Below, piece by piece: positions 1 to 7,241 of a DNA stretch of 13,705 nucleotides (positions within the stretch are counted from its first letter, which is position 1; each line of letters starts with the position of its first letter). The notes beneath the pieces are model-generated. The model had not been told where the DNA came from. It worked only from the letters and a program-made list of their open reading frames with translations, and ran no database searches. The stretch is from a bacterium HR23 (lineage in GTDB: Bacteria; Chloroflexota; Dehalococcoidia; Lucifugimonadales; HRBIN23): positions 1 through 13,705 of the forward strand of contig BEHZ01000037.1 in assembly GCA_002923335.1 (NCBI GenBank), in the 5' to 3' direction. The position numbers were made by a program, and so were the translations under genes.

Positions 1-933
1 GGTGAGGGGGAGGCCCTTCAGCGCCATCAAAAGCCCTACCAGGTGCCCCACCACTCGCCCCGTTTTGGCCCGTGCCAGTTCGGCGAAGACCGGGTTCCGC
101 TTTTGGGGCATAATGCTTGAGCCGATGGTATAGGCGTCGGCCAGGCGGATGAAGCCAAACTCCTCCGACGACCAGAGCACCAGTTCCTCCGCCAGGCGGG
201 AGAGGTGCACCATACAGATGGAAGCGGACGACATGTAGTCCAGGAAGAAGTCCCGGTCGGCCACGGCGTCCATACTGTTCTCGCTCACACGGGAGAAGCC
301 CAGTTCCCTGGCCACAAACTCCCGGTCAATAGGGTAGGGGACGCCGGCCAGCGCGCCGCTCCCCAAAGGGAGCACATCTGTGCGCTCATAGGCCTGGCGG
401 AAGCGCTGGGCGTCCCGCTCCAGCATCCAGAAGTAGGCCAAAAGATGGTGGGCCAACAGCACCGGCTGGGCACGCTGCAGATGGGTGTAGCCGGGGAGGA
501 CGGTGTCCAGGTGCTCCTGGGCCCTCTCCAGCAGAACGCCCTGCAGGTGCCGAAGGCGTGCCAGGGTATGGGCGATGGCCTCTTTGGCGTAGAGGCGCAT
601 GTCTGTGGCCACCTGGTCGTTACGGGAGCGGGCGGTGTGCAGACGCCCCGCCACAGGCCCGATGAGGTCGTGGAGGCGGGCCTCAATGTTCATGTGGATG
701 TCTTCCAGGTCCTCCCGCCAGGGGAAGACGCCTTCTTCAATCTCCCGGCGGATGGCACCCAGGCCCATCACGATAAGTTCGGCGTCTTTTTCGGCGATGA
801 TGCCCTGGCGAGCCAGCATCCGCGCGTGGGCAATGGAACCGGCGATGTCCTGACGGTAGAGGCGTCGGTCAAAGCGCAAGGAAGCCACATAGGCGATGTG
901 GGGCTTGGCCTTGCCGGCTTCAAAGATGCTCAT
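1..933 (-). CDS. argH: Argininosuccinate lyase, 3' end cut by window start
   Basis: Catalyses the last step of arginine synthesis, splitting argininosuccinate into arginine and fumarate in the cytoplasm. The 311 visible residues are the N-terminal two thirds of a protein usually about 450-480 aa long; the frame is still open at base 1. Fumarase/lyase superfamily motifs are clear: HTARSRNDQVATD (residues 99-111), GYTHLQRAQP (148-157, with the conserved T-H pair) and the signature loop GSSIMPQKRNP (271-281) carrying the catalytic serine region. The loop reads KRNPV where KKNPD is usual. The start is ATG at 931-933, only 2 nt after the stop of the upstream acyl-CoA dehydrogenase, so translation is probably coupled. 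Oddity: the usual LWGGRF motif near the N-terminus is missing; the protein begins MSIFEAGKAK and reaches the conserved SLRFDRRLYRQDI by residue 18. Function is secure. Confidence 0.96.
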   Translation of the reverse strand, partial: MSIFEAGKAKPHIAYVASLRFDRRLYRQDIAGSIAHARMLARQGIIAEKDAELIVMGLGAIRREIEEGVFPWREDLEDIHMNIEARLHDLIGPVAGRLHTARSRNDQVATDMRLYAKEAIAHTLARLRHLQGVLLERAQEHLDTVLPGYTHLQRAQPVLLAHHLLAYFWMLERDAQRFRQAYERTDVLPLGSGALAGVPYPIDREFVARELGFSRVSENSMDAVADRDFFLDYMSSASICMVHLSRLAEELVLWSSEEFGFIRLADAYTIGSSIMPQKRNPVFAELARAKTGRVVGHLVGLLMALKGLPLT

Positions 934-935
934 CC

Positions 936-2090
936 CTACACCCGATACCTCTGGAGCAGTTGGCGGGCGATGACGAGGCGCTGGATTTCGTTGGTGCCCT
1001 CGCCGATGACCATCAACGGGGCGTCGCGGTAGTAGCGCTCCAGGGGCAGGTCCCGCAGGTAGCCTACGCCCCCGTGGATGCGCATAGCGTTCAGGGTAAC
1101 CTCCACACACACCTCGCTGGCAAAGAGTTTGGCTATGCCCGCCTCCAGGTCGGCCCGCTCCCCGCTGTCCTTCTTGCGGGCTGCTTCATAGGTGAGATGG
1201 CGCGCTGCCTGGATTTTGGTATACATATCCGCCAGCATCAGTTGGATAGCCTGGTGCTCGGCGATGGGTCGGCCGAAGGCCTTACGCTGTTGGGCATAGC
1301 GGATGGCCCGCTCAAAGGCTGCGGTGGCGACGCCGATAGCCCGCGCCGCCACATTGATGCGCCCCCCTTCCAACCCGCTCATCACCTGCTTGAAGCCCTC
1401 GCCCTCTCTTCCCCCCACCAGGTTCTCCGCCGGGCAGCGGTAGTCGTTGAAGATGAGTTCCACCGTATCCACGCCCCGGTAGCCCAATTTGTCCAGTTTG
1501 CGCCCCACCGTGAAGCCGGGGCCCTTTTCCACCACGAAGCACGACATGCCCCGATAGGGGGGCTGGGCGGTAGGGTCGGTCTTGGCCAGGAGGGCGAAGG
1601 TGGTGCCGTGGAGGCCGTTGGTGATGAACATCTTGGTGCCGTTAATGACATACTCCTCCCCATCCCGGCGGGCGGTGGTCTGGATGGACTGGACATCGCT
1701 CCCGGCGTTAGGCTCGGTGAGAGCGAGCCCGCCCCGCTTCTCACCCCTTGCCAGGGCAGGGAGGAAACGACGCTTCTGCTCCTCGGTGCCGTAGTGCACC
1801 AGGATGTGGGTCAGGATGTGGTGCGAGCCGATGATACCGCCCACCGCCATCCAGCCCCGTGAAATCTCCTCAAAGACCATGGCGAAGGTAGTGTAGTCCA
1901 GCCCCAGTCCCCCATACTCCTCAGGGATGTTCAGGCCGAAGAGGCCCATCTCCTGCATCTGGGGGATAAGTTCGTGGGGGTATATGTCGTCGTGCTCATA
2001 CTTCTCGGCCAGGGGGATGACCTCTTTCTCCACCCACTCCCGGACGGTGCGGACGATCTGTTGGCGGGCTTCCTCTCGGGCCTGGGACAT
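936..2090 (-). CDS. Acyl-CoA dehydrogenase family protein
   Basis: FAD-dependent alpha,beta-dehydrogenase of acyl-CoA thioesters, 384 aa, the usual length of soluble tetrameric family members. Family motifs are all present: ALTEPNAGSD (residues 123-132) of the FAD/substrate region, INGTKMFITNG (149-159), QRKAFGRPI (268-276) and the C-terminal GEGTNEIQR (363-371), in which E364 sits at the catalytic-base position of short/medium/butyryl-type enzymes. The exact substrate cannot be read from the sequence. It would pass electrons to an electron-transfer flavoprotein that is not encoded here. The ATG at 2088-2090 has a good AGGAGG at 2096-2101. It lies 27 nt after argG and 2 nt before argH, so it is built into the arginine operon although no known arginine step uses such an enzyme. 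Whether it serves arginine metabolism or is simply co-transcribed is unknown. Confidence 0.95.
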   Translation of the reverse strand: MSQAREEARQQIVRTVREWVEKEVIPLAEKYEHDDIYPHELIPQMQEMGLFGLNIPEEYGGLGLDYTTFAMVFEEISRGWMAVGGIIGSHHILTHILVHYGTEEQKRRFLPALARGEKRGGLALTEPNAGSDVQSIQTTARRDGEEYVINGTKMFITNGLHGTTFALLAKTDPTAQPPYRGMSCFVVEKGPGFTVGRKLDKLGYRGVDTVELIFNDYRCPAENLVGGREGEGFKQVMSGLEGGRINVAARAIGVATAAFERAIRYAQQRKAFGRPIAEHQAIQLMLADMYTKIQAARHLTYEAARKKDSGERADLEAGIAKLFASEVCVEVTLNAMRIHGGVGYLRDLPLERYYRDAPLMVIGEGTNEIQRLVIARQLLQRYRV

Positions 2091-2117
2091 GGTCGCCTCC
2101 TGGGCTACAAGGTGATT

Positions 2118-3350
2118 TTAGCGGGGGCTTTTCCTGGGGGGAGGAGTCTCCCCTTGGGTGATGCCCTGCACCTGTGCCTGGGTGCGCACGGGCAGGCCGA
2201 AGACACGAATGAATCCGATGGCGGAGCGGTGGTCGTAGGCGTCGCCCTTGCCGTAGGTGGCCAGGCGGTGGCTGTAGAGGGAGTAGGGGGACTTGCGCCC
2301 TACCACTTGGGCGGTGCCCTTGAACAGGCGCAGGCGCACCGTCCCCGTTACAAACCGCTGGGTGCTCTCCACATAGGCGTCCAGGTCCTGGCGATGGGCG
2401 GTGAACCACAAGCCGTTATAGACCAGGTCGGCATAGTGCTGGGCCACGGTGTCTTTGAAGCGCAGTTGTTCCTTGGAGAGGGTGGCGGTCTCCAGAGCCC
2501 GGTGGGCCATGTGGAGGACAACCGCTGCGGGGGCCTCATACACCTCCCGGGACTTGATGCCCACCAGACGGTTCTCCAGGTGGTCAATGCGCCCCACGCC
2601 GTGCTCCCCAGCCACCCTGTTCAGGTATTCTATGAGGGCCACCGGCCCCAGGCTCTCCCCGTTCACCGCCACCGGGATGCCCAGCTGGAAGTCTATCTCC
2701 AGAGAGAGGGGGGTATCGGGGGCCAGGGAGGGGTGCCTCGTCCATGCGAAGGCGTCTTCGGGAGGCTCGTTCCAGGGGTTCTCCAGGTCCTCCCCCTCTA
2801 TGGCCCGTCCGAAGAGGTTCTCGTCGACGCTGTAGACCCGCCCCTTCTGCTCCGGGACGGGGATACCACGGGCACGGGCGTATTCCTTCTCTTCGTCCCG
2901 TGTCATCCCCCACTCCCGCACAGGGGCGATGACCTCCAAATGGGGTGCCAGGGCCATGACCGCCACATCAAAGCGCACCTGGTCGTTGCCCTTCCCGGTG
3001 CACCCGTGGGCCACCGCATCCGCTCCTTCCTGGAGGGCCACGGTTACCAGGTGCTTGGCGATAAGGGGGCGCCCCAAAGCGGTAGTGAGGGGGTAGACAC
3101 CCTCGTAGACGGCCCCCGCCTTCAGGGCGCGCCAGATATACTCCCGAACGAACTCCTCCCGGGCGTCCACCACCAGGGCCTTGCTGGCGCCGGTTTTCAG
3201 TGCCTTCTGGCGGACAGCCTCTAGGTCTCGGCCCTGCCCCAGGTCCAGGGTGAGGGCGATGACTTCTGCCCCGTATTTTTCCTTCATCCAGGGGATGGCC
3301 ACGGAGGTGTCCAACCCCCCACTGTAGGCCAGGACGATGCGCTTGGGCAT
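2118..3350 (-). CDS. argG: Argininosuccinate synthase
   Basis: Joins citrulline and aspartate, using ATP, to make argininosuccinate, the substrate of ArgH. At 410 aa it has the usual length of the common bacterial type. The N-terminal PP-loop AYSGGLDTS (residues 8-16) binds ATP. HGCTGKGNDQVRF (115-127) and the later SVDENLFGRAIEGEDLENPW stretch are the family's citrulline/aspartate-site and core signatures. The ATG at 3348-3350 is preceded by AGGAGG at 3356-3361, inside the 12-nt gap after argD. The last residues (GETPPPRKSPR) are a short basic, proline-rich tail past the usual end. argF, often found between argD and argG, is absent here, so ornithine carbamoyltransferase must be encoded elsewhere. 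Confidence 0.97.
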   Translation of the reverse strand: MPKRIVLAYSGGLDTSVAIPWMKEKYGAEVIALTLDLGQGRDLEAVRQKALKTGASKALVVDAREEFVREYIWRALKAGAVYEGVYPLTTALGRPLIAKHLVTVALQEGADAVAHGCTGKGNDQVRFDVAVMALAPHLEVIAPVREWGMTRDEEKEYARARGIPVPEQKGRVYSVDENLFGRAIEGEDLENPWNEPPEDAFAWTRHPSLAPDTPLSLEIDFQLGIPVAVNGESLGPVALIEYLNRVAGEHGVGRIDHLENRLVGIKSREVYEAPAAVVLHMAHRALETATLSKEQLRFKDTVAQHYADLVYNGLWFTAHRQDLDAYVESTQRFVTGTVRLRLFKGTAQVVGRKSPYSLYSHRLATYGKGDAYDHRSAIGFIRVFGLPVRTQAQVQGITQGETPPPRKSPR

Positions 3351-3362
3351 GGGGACCTCCTT

Positions 3363-4559
3363 TTATTTCTCTTTGAGGACCCGCACCAGCCCCCGCTCAA
3401 AGCGGGCTACCCCTTCATCCACCTCCTCGGGGGTCAGGGTGAGGGGGGGCATAAAGCGGATGGCGGTGGGGCGCACCGGGTTCAGCAGGACCCCCTCGTC
3501 GTTGCAGGCGCTTACCACCTGGGGGGCGATGGGGTGGTAGAACTCCACCGCCAACAGCAGCCCCACCCCCCGCACCTCCTTTATGGCTTCCTCGTGGCGG
3601 GCCTTCACCTGCTCCAGGGCGCTCTTCAAGCGCTGGCCCATGCGTGCCGAGGTCTCATAGATGCGCTCCTCCAGGAGGGTCTTGAGGGTGGCGTAGCCGG
3701 CGGCGCACGCCAGCGGATTCCCCCCGAAGGTGGAGCCGTGGTCCCCCGGCTGGAAGAGGTTGCACCGCTCGTTGCACAGGAAGGCGCCGATGGGCACTCC
3801 CCCTCCCAGTCCTTTGGCCAGCGCCAGGATATCTGGCTGGACACCATAATACTGGAAGCCGAAGACGGTGCCCAGGCGTCCCATCCCGGTTTGCACCTCA
3901 TCCAGGATGAGGAGCAGGTCGTTGCGGTCGCACCAGTCCCGCACCCCCTTCAGGTAGTTCGGGTGGGCAGGGATAACCCCTCCTTCCCCCTGCACCGGCT
4001 CCAGAAGGACGGCCACGGTGCGCTCCGTGGTGGCCCGCTTCAGGGCCTCCAAGTCGTTGAAGGGCACCTGGACAAAGCCTGGGGTGAGTGGGATAAAGGG
4101 TTCGCTATAGTGGGGGTTGCCGGTGGCGGTGACGGCTGTCAGGGTGCGCCCGTGGAAGGCGCCCTGGGCGGTGATGATTTCATAGGCGCCGTTCTTTCTG
4201 ACCTTGCCGTATTTGCGGGCCAGTTTAATGGCGCCTTCAATGGCTTCTGCCCCGCTGTTGCAGAAGAAGACCTTGCTCAGACCACTGGCCTCCACCAGCA
4301 GGCGGGCCAACTGCAGTTGGGGGATGGTGTAGAACTGATTGGAAGTTTGGATAAGGGTCGCCACCTGCTCCTGCACCGCCTTCACCACGGCCGGGTGGCA
4401 GTGCCCCAGGTTGTTCACGGCCCAGCCCGCCGTGAAGTCCAGGTATTCCTTCCCGTTGACATCCCACACTCGTGTCCCTTGCCCTCGCACCAGCACCACC
4501 GGTTGCCGGCGGGCGCAGAACATGTAGTATTGCTTCTCCACGGCTATCCAGTCGGTCAT
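3363..4559 (-). CDS. argD: Acetylornithine aminotransferase (class III, PLP)
   Basis: Transaminates N-acetylglutamate-5-semialdehyde to N-acetylornithine with glutamate as amino donor. The 398-aa length fits. Class-III aminotransferase features are in order: the NSGAEA phosphate-binding turn (residues 101-106), AFHGRT (134-139), LILDEVQTGMGR (217-228) with the PLP-ring aspartate D220, the Schiff-base lysine K249 in LALAKGLGGG, and STFGGNPLACA (276-286). The ATG at 4557-4559 is preceded by an AGAGGAGAGG purine tract at 4561-4570. It sits 21 nt after argB and 12 nt before argG. Class-III aminotransferases are similar to one another (ornithine, succinylornithine and LysJ-type enzymes), so the substrate call rests partly on the flanking argB and argJ, which use acetylated intermediates. 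Confidence 0.95.
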   Translation of the reverse strand: MTDWIAVEKQYYMFCARRQPVVLVRGQGTRVWDVNGKEYLDFTAGWAVNNLGHCHPAVVKAVQEQVATLIQTSNQFYTIPQLQLARLLVEASGLSKVFFCNSGAEAIEGAIKLARKYGKVRKNGAYEIITAQGAFHGRTLTAVTATGNPHYSEPFIPLTPGFVQVPFNDLEALKRATTERTVAVLLEPVQGEGGVIPAHPNYLKGVRDWCDRNDLLLILDEVQTGMGRLGTVFGFQYYGVQPDILALAKGLGGGVPIGAFLCNERCNLFQPGDHGSTFGGNPLACAAGYATLKTLLEERIYETSARMGQRLKSALEQVKARHEEAIKEVRGVGLLLAVEFYHPIAPQVVSACNDEGVLLNPVRPTAIRFMPPLTLTPEEVDEGVARFERGLVRVLKEK

Positions 4560-4580
4560 GCCTCTCCTCTCCGTTGCGTT

Positions 4581-5375
4581 TTAGCCGATAACGGTGCCCA
4601 GGGGTTTCCCCTGCACGATGTCCAGCAAGGTATGGGGACGGCGTCCGTCGGCGATAACGGTCTTACGGGTGGTGGCCAGGGCGTCCAGGCACGCCTCTAT
4701 CTTGGGTATCATCCCTCCGCCGGCCACCCCGCTCTCCACCAGGGCACGGGCCTGCTGGGGTAGAAGGCGGGGGAGCAGACGCTTGGCTCCGTCCAGCACC
4801 CCTTCCACATCGGTGAGGAAGACCAGCAGACGGGCGTGTAAGGCCCGGGCCAGGGCGCCGGCGGCGGTGTCTCCGTTGATGTTCAGAAGGCTGCCCTGGC
4901 ATGCCCCCCCTTCGCCGATAGCGATGCCCACCGGGGCGACCACAGGCAGGTAGCCGTGAGACAAGGCGGTATGGATAGGCGTGGGGTCTACAGCCACCAC
5001 TTTCCCCACCAGGCCTAGTTCCGGGTCGGCCTGCTGGGCCTGGAGGAGGAGCCCATCGGCCCCGCTGAGGCCCATGGCCTTCACCCCTTTGGCCTGCAAG
5101 GTAGCCACCAGGTGTTTGTTCACCAGGCCGGCCAGCACAGCCACCACTACCTCCAGAGTAGGGGGATCGGTAACCCGCAGGCCCCGCACAAAGCGGGGCA
5201 TGGAGCCAGAGCGTTGCATCCACTGGGAGATAACCGCCCCACCCCCGTGCACCACCACAAGGGGAATCCCCTCCCGATGCAGGGTGGCGATGTCCTCCAG
5301 GGAGGTGTCGGTGGTGGCCAGGGCTGCCCCGCCGATTTTCACCACCAGAGGGCGAGGCGTTGCCGGGACGCTCAC
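4581..5375 (-). CDS. argB: Acetylglutamate kinase, short form
   Basis: Phosphorylates N-acetyl-L-glutamate, the second step of ornithine synthesis. Amino acid kinase fold motifs: VVKIGG (residues 11-16, ATP-contacting K13), VVHGGGAVIS (41-50), LNINGDTAAG (164-173), FLTDVEGVLD (186-195) and GGGMIPKI (219-226, conserved K225). I start it at GTG 5373-5375, whose GTGA overlaps the TGA of the upstream acetyltransferase by 4 nt, with GGGAG just upstream. This gives 264 aa. An ATG at 5423 would add 16 residues with no family resemblance and run deep into the acetyltransferase gene. The protein lacks the N-terminal helix extension linked to arginine inhibition in hexameric homologues. A LysZ-type kinase is the alternative, but no LysW carrier gene is present and argJ is adjacent, favouring ArgB. 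Confidence 0.94.
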   Translation of the reverse strand: MSVPATPRPLVVKIGGAALATTDTSLEDIATLHREGIPLVVVHGGGAVISQWMQRSGSMPRFVRGLRVTDPPTLEVVVAVLAGLVNKHLVATLQAKGVKAMGLSGADGLLLQAQQADPELGLVGKVVAVDPTPIHTALSHGYLPVVAPVGIAIGEGGACQGSLLNINGDTAAGALARALHARLLVFLTDVEGVLDGAKRLLPRLLPQQARALVESGVAGGGMIPKIEACLDALATTRKTVIADGRRPHTLLDIVQGKPLGTVIG

Positions 5376-5917
5376 GGTTGGTCTCCCGCCAGGTCCAACT
5401 CCATGGCGATGATATCCTTCCACTGGCCGTCCAGCAGGCCGTGGTGGCGATAGATGCCCACGGCGCGGAAACCTGCTTTACGGTAGAGGGCCAGCGCCCG
5501 GGCGTTAGAGGGGAAGGCATAGAGGACGACCTTGTGCACCCCTACCTCCGCCCCTCGTTTCAAAAGGGCGTCCAGCAATCGGGCACCCACGCCACGCCCT
5601 CGCCACTCCCGGCGCACATAGATGGACAGTTCCTTGACCCCATCGTAGCACCGCCGGGGCTTGTAGCAGGAGAGGGATGCCCACCCCACGATGAGGCCGT
5701 CGGCCTCGGCCACCAGCACCGGCTCCTGGGGGCCGTGGGCGCGGAACCACTCCAGCCGCTCCTCAACAGAGTGAGGTTCTCCCTCCAGGGTGGCGATGCG
5801 GTCTTCAATCCCCTGGTTGTAAATCTCGGTAATGGCGGGAACATCCCCCTCCCGGGCGGGGCGAACGGCGATGTTCAGAGGTTTTGACGACAGGGCTACA
5901 GCCTGGTTTGTGGACAC
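5372..5917 (-). CDS. GNAT N-acetyltransferase, phosphinothricin/arsinothricin type
   Basis: Transfers acetyl from acetyl-CoA to an amino group. This 181-aa protein has one GNAT domain from about residue 16. IYNQGIEDRIATLE (32-45) is the N-terminal block typical of phosphinothricin acetyltransferase-like and ArsN1-type proteins. ELSIYV (96-101) is the beta-4 strand, RGRGVG (106-111) the acetyl-CoA pyrophosphate loop, and PSNARALALYRKAGF (136-150) the C-terminal GNAT block. Known members acetylate glutamate analogues (phosphinothricin, arsinothricin) or methionine derivatives. The start is GTG 5915-5917 with AAGGAGG 7 nt upstream; there is no better ATG. It overlaps argB by 4 nt and follows argJ by 106 nt. 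Inference: this position suggests an arginine-pathway role such as priming N-acetylglutamate. A detoxification enzyme carried in the operon is equally possible. Confidence 0.93.
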   Translation of the reverse strand: MSTNQAVALSSKPLNIAVRPAREGDVPAITEIYNQGIEDRIATLEGEPHSVEERLEWFRAHGPQEPVLVAEADGLIVGWASLSCYKPRRCYDGVKELSIYVRREWRGRGVGARLLDALLKRGAEVGVHKVVLYAFPSNARALALYRKAGFRAVGIYRHHGLLDGQWKDIIAMELDLAGDQP

Positions 5918-5970
5918 GGCGATGCCTCCTTAGCGCAAGGGATGGGTGGGCGAGGGGGCAAGGCATCGCC
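5918..5970 (-). promoter_or_regulatory. Hairpin covering part of the acetyltransferase ribosome binding site
   Basis: In the 106-nt gap between argJ and the acetyltransferase, GGCGATGCCT (5918-5927) and AGGCATCGCC (5961-5970) form a perfect 10-bp inverted repeat with a 33-nt loop. G-U pairs could extend it by one pair at each end, the outer one using the G of the GTG start. In the minus-strand mRNA the 3' arm begins inside the Shine-Dalgarno AAGGAGG (5925-5931) and runs up to the GTG at 5917. Folded, it would mask half of the binding site and the whole spacer. No U-run follows, so it is not an intrinsic terminator. A control of translation of the acetyltransferase and, through coupling, argB is inferred. 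A 10-bp repeat could occur by chance in a window this size; its exact placement is what makes it notable. Confidence 0.5.
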
Positions 5971-6023
5971 AGCGTCGGCGGAAGGAGCAGGGGGGTCTCC
6001 CATGCCACATGGTCCCACCGCCT

Positions 6024-7241
6024 CTAGGTGCTGTAAGCGCTATTGAGGGTAACATAGGCCTCGCTGAGGTCCGAGCCCCAGGCGGTGGCCCGGGCGGTGC
6101 CCAGCCCCAGGCGCACCCGGAAGCGCACCTCACGGGCCTTCATGCTGTTCACCAGAGCGTTCTTGAAGTAGGGGATGGGCACACCCCCCTCCATCACACA
6201 GATGTCGTTGATGTAAAGGGCGACCCTGCTCTCGTCTATCGGGGTGCCGCTCTTGCCGATGGCCATCATCACCCGACCCCAGTTGGGGTCGCCCCCATAC
6301 ACTGCTGTCTTTACCAGGTTGGAGGAGACGATGGCCCGTGCCGCCCGGCGGGCGTCCTGAAGGGTAGGTGCCTCTTCTACCGTTGCCTCAATGAGTTTGG
6401 TGGCCCCTTCGGCGTAGCGCACAATGTCTTTGGCCAGGGAGACGCACGCCTGGGTGAGGGCCTGCTGGAAGAGGTCGGCCTCGGGGGTGTGGGGCTGAAG
6501 AAGGGGGGCGCCCGATGCCCTGTTGGCCAGCAGGAGCACCGTGTCGTTGGTGCTCTGGTCGTTGTCCACATCAATCATGTTGAAGGAGGCGTCCACCGCC
6601 TCTTTGAGCATGGTGCGCAGAAGAGGGGGGTCTATAGCGGCGTCGGTAGTCAGGAAGGCCAGCATGGTGGCCATGTTCGGGTGGATCATCCCGGCACCCT
6701 TGGCGCACCCGCCGATATGCACCTGCCGTCCGCCGATGGAGAGGGCCAGGGCAATTTCTTTTGGACGGGTGTCGGTGGTGAGGATGGCACGGGCGAAGGC
6801 GTGTCCCCCCTCCCGGGAGAGGGTGATTTTGGGGAGGGCCTCCCGAATAAGCCCCATGGGCAGTTCCACCCCTATCACGCCCGTGGAGCAGATGAGCACC
6901 TCCTCCTGGGGAACACCCAGTTTGCGGGCGGTGAGGGCAATGGTCTCCAGGGCGTCTTTAATGCTCTGCTCGCCAACACAGCAGTTGGCGCACCCGCTGT
7001 TCACCACCACCGCACGGGCGGTTCCCCGCGCGATCTGGCGCTGGGTTACTTTCACCGAGCCGGCCAGCACCTTGTTGGTGGAGAAGGTGCCCGCAGCGCT
7101 TGCGGGGTGCTCCGAGTAAAGGATGCCCAGGTCTAACTTGTCCTCCCCGTAGGTCTTGATGCCGGCGTAGATAGCCCCCGCCAGAAAGCCCTGGGGGGTA
7201 GTAACGCTCCCATCGGGGATGACCTCAATGTCCGGGGCCAT
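6024..7241 (-). CDS. argJ: Ornithine acetyltransferase / N-acetylglutamate synthase
   Basis: Moves the acetyl group from N-acetylornithine to glutamate, recycling it in the cyclic arginine pathway; bifunctional members also use acetyl-CoA. The 405-aa precursor is expected to cleave itself into alpha and beta chains within KGAGMIHPNMATML (residues 181-194), before T192, the nucleophile. STGVIG (119-124) is the oxyanion-hole region, GGDPNWGR is present in the beta chain, and the C-terminus (VTLNSAYST) has the family's usual ending, so the gene is complete. A conserved stretch usually written NSGNANACTG reads NSGCANCCVG (81-90), with extra cysteines. The ATG at 7239-7241 has AAGGAG upstream and lies inside the end of the DUF1385 gene (17-nt overlap), implying translational coupling. 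Confidence 0.97.
   Translation of the reverse strand: MAPDIEVIPDGSVTTPQGFLAGAIYAGIKTYGEDKLDLGILYSEHPASAAGTFSTNKVLAGSVKVTQRQIARGTARAVVVNSGCANCCVGEQSIKDALETIALTARKLGVPQEEVLICSTGVIGVELPMGLIREALPKITLSREGGHAFARAILTTDTRPKEIALALSIGGRQVHIGGCAKGAGMIHPNMATMLAFLTTDAAIDPPLLRTMLKEAVDASFNMIDVDNDQSTNDTVLLLANRASGAPLLQPHTPEADLFQQALTQACVSLAKDIVRYAEGATKLIEATVEEAPTLQDARRAARAIVSSNLVKTAVYGGDPNWGRVMMAIGKSGTPIDESRVALYINDICVMEGGVPIPYFKNALVNSMKAREVRFRVRLGLGTARATAWGSDLSEAYVTLNSAYST

Noticed and set aside
205..1032. Plus-strand open frames opposite argH, acyl-CoA dehydrogenase, argG, argD and argJ (for example 205-1032, 1974-3224, 3534-4763, 5946-7136)
   Set aside because: All lie antisense to genes with full family motifs, lack convincing binding sites and read as Gly/His/Gln-rich sequence without recognisable domains.
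2138..2153. GGGGAG/CTCCCC hairpin near the end of argG as a terminator
   Set aside because: It lies inside the argG coding sequence, has only 6 bp and no U-run, and the next gene follows after 27 nt with its own binding site.
5376..5423. ATG start of argB at 5423
   Set aside because: It would overlap the acetyltransferase by about 50 nt and adds residues with no family similarity; the GTGA overlap start is more natural.
5999..6011. CCATG-CCA-CATGG hairpin just after argJ as a terminator
   Set aside because: The stem has only 5 bp, cannot be extended and has no U-run; too weak to call.
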